NCBI GenBank assembly: GCA_010024525.1
Contig: RGGS01000034.1
Coordinates: 1-8,993 of the forward strand
Direction of reading: 5' to 3'
DNA length: 8,993 nt
Source of the DNA: Verrucomicrobiota bacterium
GTDB lineage: Bacteria > Verrucomicrobiota > Verrucomicrobiia > Methylacidiphilales > Verrucolacustridaceae
Positions within the stretch are counted from its first letter, which is position 1, and every line of letters starts with the position of its first letter. Shown here piece by piece: positions 1 to 5,819 of the stretch. The notes under the pieces are model-generated. The model was not told the origin of the DNA. It saw only the letters and a program-made list of their open reading frames with translations, and did no database searches. Both the position numbers and the translations under genes were made by a program.

Positions 1-23
1 CCAAGGGACTGGCCGCCCTACCA
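1..23 (+). repeat. Truncated copy of intergenic repeat (right end)
   Basis: These 23 bases are identical to positions 788-810, where they form the right end of an approximately 86-bp imperfect palindrome. Here only the right end is visible because the window starts inside the element. The orientation matches the other copy. Sequence to the right of the match diverges at once, so the repeat boundary lies at or near base 23. It sits just downstream of the toxin gene on the minus strand. Confidence 0.75.
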
Positions 24-43
24 AGCCCAGAACATTCAGCAGC

Positions 44-445
44 TCAAAGCTCAACCAGTGAAATCGTTTTGGTTTTTTGATTCCAATCGTGAATCTGCCG
101 ATCCGCGGTCACGAGGGGCATTTGCAAAACCAGGGCCGTGGCGACAATCAAACGGTCGGCCGGATCGCCGTGGAAATCATCCAAACGACTGCCGCGAACG
201 CTGATCTCGGCTGACAAAGGCTCCATCTCGACGGGCGATTCGAGATTGCAGGCCAACCAGGTCTCGAGATCGGGCAGGAGTTTTAGTCGCCCCTTGGCTG
301 CAAGCATCGCCGTTTCCCAAACGCTGATCGCCGGCAACAAAAGACGTCCCGCATATTCCTGCAATTTCCCCGCCCGCTGGTCCCCGGCCGCCATCCAAAT
401 CCAAGCGTGGGTGTCGAGAACGAGGGCCGGTGTCCGCTCAAACAT
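44..445 (-). CDS. vapC: Type II toxin, VapC-type PIN-domain ribonuclease
   Basis: The 133-aa product fits a single PIN domain over its whole length. PIN toxins are Mg2+-dependent RNases that cleave tRNA, rRNA or mRNA when the antitoxin is lost. The acidic active-site set is visible: D11 in DTHAWIW, E44 in SVWETA, D94/D97 in GDPADRLIVATA, and D115 in VTADRQI. The DTHxW opening and the DPADRLI block are typical of the VapC subgroup paired with Phd-like antitoxins. The ATG at 443-445 was chosen because the protein then begins a few residues before the first PIN strand, as in the family; a longer reading frame to a GTG at 538 would add 31 residues unlike PIN proteins. The start overlaps the antitoxin stop by 8 bp, indicating translational coupling. 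The active site looks intact. The RNA target cannot be read from the sequence. Confidence 0.9.
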   Translation of the reverse strand: MFERTPALVLDTHAWIWMAAGDQRAGKLQEYAGRLLLPAISVWETAMLAAKGRLKLLPDLETWLACNLESPVEMEPLSAEISVRGSRLDDFHGDPADRLIVATALVLQMPLVTADRQIHDWNQKTKTISLVEL

Positions 446-662
446 CGGCACGCCACCGATCTCCCGTCGAAAGCAGATCGCCCTTAATTTCCGTCTGCTT
501 GGATGAACGCCCAAAAAGAAGCTTCTCGTTGGCCGCACCCACGGGAACCAGTTGGGCCGCCACCCGGCCGGAACGAGTGATCACCACTCGGCACTTTTCC
601 CGCTGCACTTTTTCAACAATCCCAAGGCACTTGGCCTTAAACTGAGTCACGGTTATATTCAT
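438..662 (-). CDS. Type II antitoxin, Phd/YefM family
   Basis: The 74-aa protein begins MNITVTQFKAK and continues through IVEKVQ, VVITRSGRVAAQLVPV, the DNA-binding N-terminal fold of Phd/YefM antitoxins (about residues 1-45). The C-terminal part, including KGDLLSTGDRW, matches the region that in this family wraps around and blocks the toxin. It is the first gene of a two-gene unit and overlaps the PIN toxin by 8 bp (shared bases ATGTTTGA on the minus strand). By family rule it should neutralise the toxin and repress its own promoter, alone and more strongly with toxin. The start ATG at 660-662 lies directly against a perfect inverted repeat (663-693), consistent with autoregulation. No Shine-Dalgarno sequence precedes it. 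It pairs a Phd-type antitoxin with a VapC-type toxin, a known combination. Confidence 0.87.
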   Translation of the reverse strand: MNITVTQFKAKCLGIVEKVQREKCRVVITRSGRVAAQLVPVGAANEKLLFGRSSKQTEIKGDLLSTGDRWRADV

Positions 663-693
663 AAAATGACCATAGAATGACTATGGTCATTTT
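663..693 (-). promoter_or_regulatory. Perfect 13-bp inverted repeat, likely antitoxin operator
   Basis: The arms AAAATGACCATAG (663-675) and CTATGGTCATTTT (681-693) are exact reverse complements separated by 5 bp. The element ends one base before the antitoxin ATG. Position, symmetry and lack of coding sequence make it the probable operator bound by the Phd/YefM-type antitoxin or the toxin-antitoxin complex. A second, nearly symmetric box, TGACTATGGTCA, occupies 678-689, so two dimers could bind side by side. Binding is inferred and not shown. Confidence 0.75.
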
Positions 694-696
694 CAA
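669..696 (-). promoter_or_regulatory. Candidate sigma-70-type promoter of the toxin-antitoxin operon
   Basis: Read on the minus strand, TTGAAA (691-696) could be a -35 box and TATGGT (669-674) a -10 box, with 16 bp between them. The -10 match is only 4 of 6. Both boxes fall within or touch the inverted repeat, so bound repressor would block polymerase. The expected transcription start, 6-8 nt past the -10 box, falls at about 661-663, on or next to the A of the antitoxin ATG. This would make a leaderless mRNA, which agrees with the missing Shine-Dalgarno sequence. Confidence 0.4.
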
Positions 697-723
697 CAGA
701 AAAATCGATTGGTTCCACAAAAA

Positions 724-810
724 GGTAGGGCGACGTGTCTCACGCCGCCTTATCGAACGGTGGCTCGCCCATTTCACCACGAGGCGACCAAGGGACTGGC
801 CGCCCTACCA
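724..810 (+). repeat. Imperfect palindromic intergenic repeat, REP/MITE-like
   Basis: The element starts with GGTAGGGCG (724-732) and ends with its exact reverse complement CGCCCTACC (801-809). Inside, the two halves remain partly complementary when aligned inverted, for example GTCTC near 736-740 against the complement of 792-797 and GCCGCCT near 744-750 against the complement of 783-789. The terminal 23 bases (788-810) recur at 1-23. It has no credible reading frame. Short palindromic units like this are often spread through a genome by a trans-acting transposase; that no transposase gene is nearby is seen, while mobility is inferred. It lies between the toxin-antitoxin operon and gatC. Confidence 0.65.
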
Positions 811-861
811 GAGCGAACCATCCTTCCAAACCACCATTGTCAGGATCCCTCTTTCTTTCTT

Positions 862-881
862 CCGAACTGTCGGTTTTTTTT
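862..881 (+). terminator. Weak hairpin plus T8 tract upstream of gatC
   Basis: CCGA (862-865) pairs with TCGG (870-873) around the loop ACTG, followed at once by eight T residues (874-881). The form is that of an intrinsic terminator but the stem is only 4 bp, so chance is quite possible. It ends 16 nt before the gatC ATG, so it would lie in the 5' leader of gatC or insulate it from upstream transcription. No convincing gatC promoter was found in 811-897. Confidence 0.2.
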
Positions 882-897
882 CTACGCTTCCCGGCTC

Positions 898-1179
898 ATG
901 TCCGCGCCCCAAATCAACGTTTCCGATGTCGCCTCCCTCGCCCGACTGACTCTCACCCCTGAAGAAACGGCCAAATTCTCCTCTCAGATTGGACAGATCC
1001 TTTCCCACATGGATTCCCTGAAGCAGATCGAGACCGGCAACGTTCCTGAAGTCACACCCCCGGCCCAACCCAATCTCCGTAAGGATGAGCCCACTCCTAG
1101 CCTCAGCCTCCAGTCCGTCCTCTCCAACGCTCCCGCCCAGGCCAACGACCTGATCGTGGTCCCCAAAATCGTCGAATGA
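898..1179 (+). CDS. gatC: Asp-tRNA(Asn)/Glu-tRNA(Gln) amidotransferase subunit C
   Basis: The 93-aa product has the usual GatC length. It shows the family pattern: an N-terminal helical part (VASLARLTLTPEETAKFSSQ, about residues 11-30), the QIGQILSHMDSLKQIET helix (about 30-46), then an extended proline-rich strand that in known structures winds round GatA, and a C-terminal block ending VVPKIVE. GatC is a non-catalytic clamp stabilising the GatA-GatB complex in the cytoplasm. The ATG at 898 gives the normal N-terminus; an upstream TTG at 709 would run through the palindromic repeat and is rejected. There is no clear Shine-Dalgarno sequence, and the leader is pyrimidine-rich. Its TGA overlaps the gatA ATG (ATGA, 1176-1179). 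Confidence 0.95.
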   Translation: MSAPQINVSDVASLARLTLTPEETAKFSSQIGQILSHMDSLKQIETGNVPEVTPPAQPNLRKDEPTPSLSLQSVLSNAPAQANDLIVVPKIVE

Positions 1180-2615
1180 GCCTGGCCCACGAATCCATCG
1201 CCTCGCTCCGCCGGCGCCTGGCCTCCAAGGAAATTCACTCCCGCGACATTGTCCGCGACCTCCTGCAGCAGATCGATGCCCGCGAAAAAACGATCCACGC
1301 CTACACCCATCTCGATCGCGAAGCCGCCTTGGCCGCCGCCGACAAAGCCAATTCTTCCCTCCCCCTCGGTGGAATTCCCATCGCCATCAAGGACAACCTC
1401 AACGTTCTCGGCGATCCCTGCACCTGCGCCTCCAAAATTCTCGAGGGATACAAAGCCCCCTATGACGCCACCGCCATCGCCCGCCTTCGCCAAGCCGGGG
1501 CCGTCCTCCTGGGCCGAACCAACATGGACGAATTTGCCATGGGCTCCTCGACCGAAAATTCCGCCCTCGGCATCACCCGCAATCCTTGGGACAGCAGCCG
1601 GATCCCCGGCGGCTCCTCGGGAGGTTCCGCTGCCGCCGTTGGAGGAAGAATTGCCCTCGCCGCCCTGGGCTCCGACACGGGTGGCTCGATCCGCCAGCCG
1701 GCCGCCCTTTGCGGATGCGTGGGACTGAAACCCACCTACGGCCGAATCTCCCGCTACGGCCTCGTGGCCTTCGCCTCTTCGCTCGACCAGATCGGGCCTC
1801 TGACCCGCACGGTGGAAGATTCCGCCATTCTTCTCTCCGCCCTGGCCGGCCACGATCCCCACGACAACACCACCGACCTGCGAAAACCGGAAACCTTCCT
1901 CACTGAAAAATCGGGATCGGTCAAAGGCCTCCGTGTCGGGATCCCCAAGGAATATTTTATCCCCGGCATGGACGCCGAGACCGAAGCAGCGGTCCGTCAA
2001 TCCGCCGATTGGTTCAAGAAAAACGGCGCCACTTTGGTGGACGTATCTCTCCCACACACCCCCTCGGCCATCGCCGTGTACTACATTCTCGCCACGGCCG
2101 AAGCCTCGGCCAACCTCGCCCGCTTTGACGGAGTCCGATACGGCCGCCGGGCCGCGGATCCGCGCGATGTGCTCGATCTTTACCATCGGACCCGCTCCGA
2201 GGGTTTCGGCCCCGAAGTCAAACGCCGGATCATTCTCGGGACCTTCGTCCTCAGCGCCGGCTACACCGACGCCTACTACCGCAAAGCCCAGAAAGTCCGC
2301 GGTATGATCCGGCAGGATTTTGAAAAAGCCTTTGCCTCTTGCGACCTCCTTCTCACCCCAACCAGCCCGGAGCCGGCCTTCAAACTCGGCGAGCGCACCC
2401 AGGATCCTCTCAAGATGTATCTAGCCGACGTCTTCACCATTTCGGTGAATCTGGCCGGGAACCCGGCCATCTCCCTGCCCTGCGGTTTTACGAAATCCAA
2501 TCTCCCGATCGGCCTGCAGTTGATCGGTCCCCGCTTTGGGGAGGAAAAAATCCTGCAGGCGGCGCACGCCTATGAGCAGGGCCACGATTGGCACCAGAGG
2601 TTGCCCCCGGCATGA
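1176..2615 (+). CDS. gatA: Asp-tRNA(Asn)/Glu-tRNA(Gln) amidotransferase subunit A
   Basis: The 479-aa protein is a full-length amidase-signature enzyme. The Ser-cisSer-Lys triad is visible as K72 (IAIKDNL), S147 (PGGSSGGSAAA) and S171 (GSDTGGSIRQPA); the spacing from K72 to S171 is 99 residues, as in the well-studied GatA enzymes. It hydrolyses glutamine and passes ammonia through a tunnel to GatB, which uses it to amidate mischarged Glu-tRNA(Gln) or Asp-tRNA(Asn). The block GCVGLKPTYGRISRYGLVAF (about 180-199) and a C-terminal NPAISLPCG...PIGLQLIGPRF block are also characteristic. The gene is coupled at both ends by 4-bp ATGA overlaps with gatC and gatB, which favours balanced subunit synthesis. 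Nothing looks broken. Whether both tRNA substrates are used depends on whether the genome encodes GlnRS and AsnRS, which is not visible here. Confidence 0.97.
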   Translation: MSLAHESIASLRRRLASKEIHSRDIVRDLLQQIDAREKTIHAYTHLDREAALAAADKANSSLPLGGIPIAIKDNLNVLGDPCTCASKILEGYKAPYDATAIARLRQAGAVLLGRTNMDEFAMGSSTENSALGITRNPWDSSRIPGGSSGGSAAAVGGRIALAALGSDTGGSIRQPAALCGCVGLKPTYGRISRYGLVAFASSLDQIGPLTRTVEDSAILLSALAGHDPHDNTTDLRKPETFLTEKSGSVKGLRVGIPKEYFIPGMDAETEAAVRQSADWFKKNGATLVDVSLPHTPSAIAVYYILATAEASANLARFDGVRYGRRAADPRDVLDLYHRTRSEGFGPEVKRRIILGTFVLSAGYTDAYYRKAQKVRGMIRQDFEKAFASCDLLLTPTSPEPAFKLGERTQDPLKMYLADVFTISVNLAGNPAISLPCGFTKSNLPIGLQLIGPRFGEEKILQAAHAYEQGHDWHQRLPPA

Positions 2616-4072
2616 GCTCGTCTTCCAAATGGGAAGCGGTGATCGGCCTCGAGGTGCACGTTCAGGTCCGCACCCGCACCAAAATGTTTTGTGGATGCGT
2701 CAATCAATACGGCGACCCCCAGAACACCCATCTCTGCCCCGTCTGCCTGGGCCTGCCCGGCAGCCTTCCCGTCCCCAACGAGGAGGCGATCCGCAAAACC
2801 ATCCTCACCGGTCTGATGCTCGGTTGCCAAATTGCCCCGGTCGCGCGGTTCGATCGCAAAAACTATTTCTACCCCGACATGCCGAAGAATTATCAGATCA
2901 GCCAGTACGACGATCCCCTCTGCGCCGGTGGCGGCGTGACGCTGGATCCCTTTCTATTCCCCAAGGAAATTCAGGAAAGCGACGAGGCCAAGGCTGGCCG
3001 AAAGATTCGCCTGGTCCGCATCCACCTCGAGGAGGACGTGGCCAAGTCGTTCCATTTTGAGGACCGCAGTGGCATCGATTTCAACCGGGCGGGTACTCCC
3101 CTGATGGAAATCGTCTCCGAGGCCGACCTGCGCTCGCCGGGGGAAGCCTTCTCGTTCCTCGGCTCCCTCCGCCAGATTCTCCTCGCCGGCAACGTCAGCG
3201 ATGCCGACATGGAAAAAGGGCAGATGCGTTGCGATGTGAACGTCTCGGTCCGACCCGTCGGCCAAAAGGAGTATGGCACCAAGGTGGAGCTGAAAAATTT
3301 GAACTCCATCAGCGGGGTCCGCCGGGCCCTGACCTACGAAATCGCCCGCCAGATTGCCGCCTGTGAAAAAGGCGAGGCCATTGCCCACGAAACGCGGCGT
3401 TGGGACGACGAAGCCGGAGCCACTTTTACCATGCGGACGAAGGAGAAAGCCCATGACTACCGCTACTTCCCCGAGCCGGATCTTCTGCCCGTCCGGACGG
3501 ACCAGGGATTAGCAGACTCAGCCCGAAAGCTGGTTCCCGAACTTCCCTCCGAACTCCAAACCCGGTTGGCCCGGGATTTCGGGGTAACCCCATATCAGGC
3601 CAGCGTGCTGACATCCGATCGGATTCTTTGTGGCTATTACGAAAAGGCGGCGGCCGGCACCCCAAACAAGGCCTTGGTGGCTAACTGGATCCTCAACGAC
3701 TTTCTCTCTACCCAACCTGACCCGTCCACCACTCCGGTGCGTCCTGAATTTTTCGGGGAGCTGGCTGATCTCGTGGCTGGGGGCGCCATCAACAGCGCCC
3801 AGGCCAAAAAAGTTTTCACCGAATTGATGGCCAGCCCCACCTCCCCGAGGGAGATCGTCAAGAAACTGGGCCTGGAACAGATCTCAGACTCCTCCGCCCT
3901 TTCCGCCTATTGCGATGAGGCGATCGCGGCCAATCCCCGCAGTGTGGAGGATTACAAAGCGGGCAAGATGAACGCGATCAACGCCCTCAAAGGCTTTGTG
4001 ATGAAGAAAAGCCAGGGGAAGGCCAACCCGGCGCAGGTGGATGAGATTCTTCGTTCGAAACTTTCCGCCTAG
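2612..4072 (+). CDS. gatB: Asp-tRNA(Asn)/Glu-tRNA(Gln) amidotransferase subunit B
   Basis: The 486-aa product matches GatB over its full length. The catalytic cradle opens with WEAVIGLEVHVQ (7-18). A zinc-type cysteine set follows: C27 and C29 (FCGC) with C42 and C45 (CPVC). Further family blocks are YFYPDMPKNYQISQYD (85-100), IHLEED (137-142), FNRAGTPLMEIVSE (157-170), MRCDVNVSVRP (205-215) and DYRYFPEPDL (282-291). The C-terminal helical and YqeY-like tail that contacts the tRNA elbow is present, ending with KAGKMNAINALKGFVMKKSQGKA region residues (about 449-471). GatB phosphorylates the tRNA-bound Glu or Asp with ATP and then amidates it. The ATG at 2612 overlaps the gatA TGA; an upstream TTG at 2588 would add 8 residues inside gatA and is less likely. 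Forty-four nt follow before the next gene. Confidence 0.97.
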   Translation: MSSSSKWEAVIGLEVHVQVRTRTKMFCGCVNQYGDPQNTHLCPVCLGLPGSLPVPNEEAIRKTILTGLMLGCQIAPVARFDRKNYFYPDMPKNYQISQYDDPLCAGGGVTLDPFLFPKEIQESDEAKAGRKIRLVRIHLEEDVAKSFHFEDRSGIDFNRAGTPLMEIVSEADLRSPGEAFSFLGSLRQILLAGNVSDADMEKGQMRCDVNVSVRPVGQKEYGTKVELKNLNSISGVRRALTYEIARQIAACEKGEAIAHETRRWDDEAGATFTMRTKEKAHDYRYFPEPDLLPVRTDQGLADSARKLVPELPSELQTRLARDFGVTPYQASVLTSDRILCGYYEKAAAGTPNKALVANWILNDFLSTQPDPSTTPVRPEFFGELADLVAGGAINSAQAKKVFTELMASPTSPREIVKKLGLEQISDSSALSAYCDEAIAANPRSVEDYKAGKMNAINALKGFVMKKSQGKANPAQVDEILRSKLSA

Positions 4073-4116
4073 ACGGTTGCCCTTCCCCCCACCTTCGGCG
4101 ATCCTTTGACTTAGCC

Positions 4117-5817
4117 ATGATCTCCAACGAAGCCTACGTCCTTGAGCTTCTGCAAAATTCGGGGGTGGTCTCCCCGGACGAGATGGCGGCCTGCCAGCAG
4201 GACGCCGCGACGCTGGGCCAGACCACGATGGAGAGCATCACCAAAAAAGGGCTCCTGACGATGGAGCAGATCCTCGAAATCGTGGCCAAGGATTGCGGAA
4301 TGGAGTTCGAGGCCGCGATCGAGCATGTGGAGGAGGATGTTCTCTCCTCAATCCAGCCGGCCGACAGCCGCCGCTATCACGCCCTTCCCCTCCGCAAACT
4401 GCCCTCCGGGTTGCGGGTGGCTATTCCCGATCCCCTCGACTTCGAAACGCTCGATGCCCTGCGGTACCTGCTCAAGACCGACCTCGAGCCGGTGGTGGTC
4501 CCCTTGAACAAGATCGACGAGGCCATCACCAAGTATTTCGGCAAAACGGATGAATCGCTCCAGACCCTCATGGCCAACATGGATGGAAGTGAGTTGGAGG
4601 TCAAAGGCCCGAATGCCGAAGGCGGCGAGGAAACCGCCGAGGGCGATGCCCCGATTATTCGCATGGTGTATGGGCTGATTCTCGAGGCCCATCGCCTGCG
4701 AGCCAGCGACATTCACATTGAGCCGCTCGAAAAAAGGCTCCGCCTCAGGTACCGGATCGACGGAAACATGCAGGAGATGCGGGATCCTCCCAAGCGGCTT
4801 CAATCCAGCATCATCAGCCGGATCAAGATCATGTCGAACATCAGCATCGCGGAAAAGCGTCTGCCGCTCGACGGTCGCATCGCGCTAGCCACCTCCGACG
4901 GACCCACGTTGGATCTGCGCGTTTCCACCGTGCCCACCATCCACGGGGAATCCGTGGTCATGCGAATCCTCGACAAAAAGAACCTCATGCTGGGCCTGCC
5001 GGAACTGGGATTTTTTGCCGACGATCAGGCCATCCTCGAACGGACAATTAATTTTGCCGATGGTATCTTTCTGGTCACCGGGCCGACAGGATCCGGCAAA
5101 TCCACCACGCTCTACGCCTGCTTGAACACGATCAATAAACCGGACCGTAAACTCATCACGGTTGAGGACCCGGTGGAGTACCAGTTGCCCGGGGTCAACC
5201 AGGTGGCGGTGAACACCGAGATCGGGATGACCTTTGCCGCCGCCCTCCGGGCCATGTTGCGGCAGGCTCCCAACATCATCATGGTGGGTGAGATCCGGGA
5301 CGTGGAAACCGCCTCCATCGCTATCAACGCCTCCCTCACCGGCCACTTGGTCTTCTCCACCCTCCATACCAACGATGCTCCCAGCGCCATCACGCGTCTG
5401 GTCGACATGGGGGTGAAACCGTTTCTGGTATCCTCCTCCATCCGGGCGGTGCTGGCCCAACGTCTCGTGCGTAAAATTTGCCCGGAATGCAAGGAGCCTT
5501 ACACCCCGACCGAAGTGGAACTTCGGGCGCTGAATCTGACCGCCGCAAGCCTGGCACAAGCCCGTTTTGCCAAGGGCAGAGGATGCGACCGCTGCCGCGG
5601 CACCGGGTACAAGGGGCGGGCCGGCATCTTCGAAATTTTCACCGTCGACGACGAAATCCGCCATCTGATCAACGAGGGAGCCCCCGTCTCCAAAATCCGC
5701 CAGCGGGCCCGGGATCTGGGCATGCGAACCCTCCGGGAGGATGGAATCCGCAAGGTGGTTTCCGGCATGACCACGCCCGAAGAAATTATTTCGGCCACCA
5801 TGGCCGACAAGGATTGA
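4117..5817 (+). CDS. pilB: GspE/PilB-family assembly ATPase, first of two
   Basis: The 566-aa protein is a hexameric secretion-type ATPase that should power subunit insertion for a type IV pilus or type II secretion pseudopilus from the cytoplasmic face. An N-terminal T2SSE_N/MshEN-like domain covers about 1-142, followed by an acidic linker (about 143-178). The ATPase has Walker A GPTGSGKS (322-329, K328), an Asp box VEDPVEY (349-355), Walker B IIMVGEIRD with E392, and a His box GHLVFSTLHTND (409-420). A zinc knuckle is formed by C455, C458, C490 and C493. The length and N-domain favour PilB/GspE and not the retraction ATPase PilT. No Shine-Dalgarno sequence precedes the ATG, and 44 nt separate it from gatB with no hairpin seen. 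The next ATPase starts 2 nt after its stop. Its assignment to pilus or secretion is unsettled without more neighbours. Confidence 0.93.
   Translation: MISNEAYVLELLQNSGVVSPDEMAACQQDAATLGQTTMESITKKGLLTMEQILEIVAKDCGMEFEAAIEHVEEDVLSSIQPADSRRYHALPLRKLPSGLRVAIPDPLDFETLDALRYLLKTDLEPVVVPLNKIDEAITKYFGKTDESLQTLMANMDGSELEVKGPNAEGGEETAEGDAPIIRMVYGLILEAHRLRASDIHIEPLEKRLRLRYRIDGNMQEMRDPPKRLQSSIISRIKIMSNISIAEKRLPLDGRIALATSDGPTLDLRVSTVPTIHGESVVMRILDKKNLMLGLPELGFFADDQAILERTINFADGIFLVTGPTGSGKSTTLYACLNTINKPDRKLITVEDPVEYQLPGVNQVAVNTEIGMTFAAALRAMLRQAPNIIMVGEIRDVETASIAINASLTGHLVFSTLHTNDAPSAITRLVDMGVKPFLVSSSIRAVLAQRLVRKICPECKEPYTPTEVELRALNLTAASLAQARFAKGRGCDRCRGTGYKGRAGIFEIFTVDDEIRHLINEGAPVSKIRQRARDLGMRTLREDGIRKVVSGMTTPEEIISATMADKD
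5809..5813 (+). promoter_or_regulatory. Shine-Dalgarno-like site for the second ATPase gene
   Basis: AAGGA lies inside the last codons of the preceding ATPase gene, 6 nt before the ATG at 5820. It is the only well-placed Shine-Dalgarno-like motif in the plus-strand operons of this window and supports this ATG over the upstream in-frame extension that runs back to 5478. Confidence 0.55.
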
Positions 5818-5819
5818 TC

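Noticed and set aside
446..538. Longer toxin start at GTG 538
   Set aside because: The added 31 residues are read inside the antitoxin gene in another frame and are unlike PIN proteins; the ATG at 445 gives the usual N-terminus and a classic stop/start overlap.
709..897. Upstream TTG extension of gatC
   Set aside because: It would add 63 residues encoded by the palindromic repeat and a poly-T tract; GatC proteins normally begin where the ATG at 898 places the start.
677..949. Plus-strand open frame of 90 codons starting in the operator
   Set aside because: It crosses the operator, the palindromic repeat and the start of gatC; composition and lack of any motif indicate noncoding sequence.
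984..2186. Minus-strand open frame of 400 codons opposite gatC and gatA
   Set aside because: It is fully antisense to two clearly identified genes, has a Gly/Val/Arg-rich low-complexity composition and no recognisable domain; this is the usual shadow of GC-rich coding sequence.
5478..5819. In-frame upstream extension of the second ATPase gene
   Set aside because: It overlaps the end of the first ATPase gene in another frame, encodes Arg/Pro-rich sequence unlike the family, and the ATG at 5820 has a well-spaced AAGGA.
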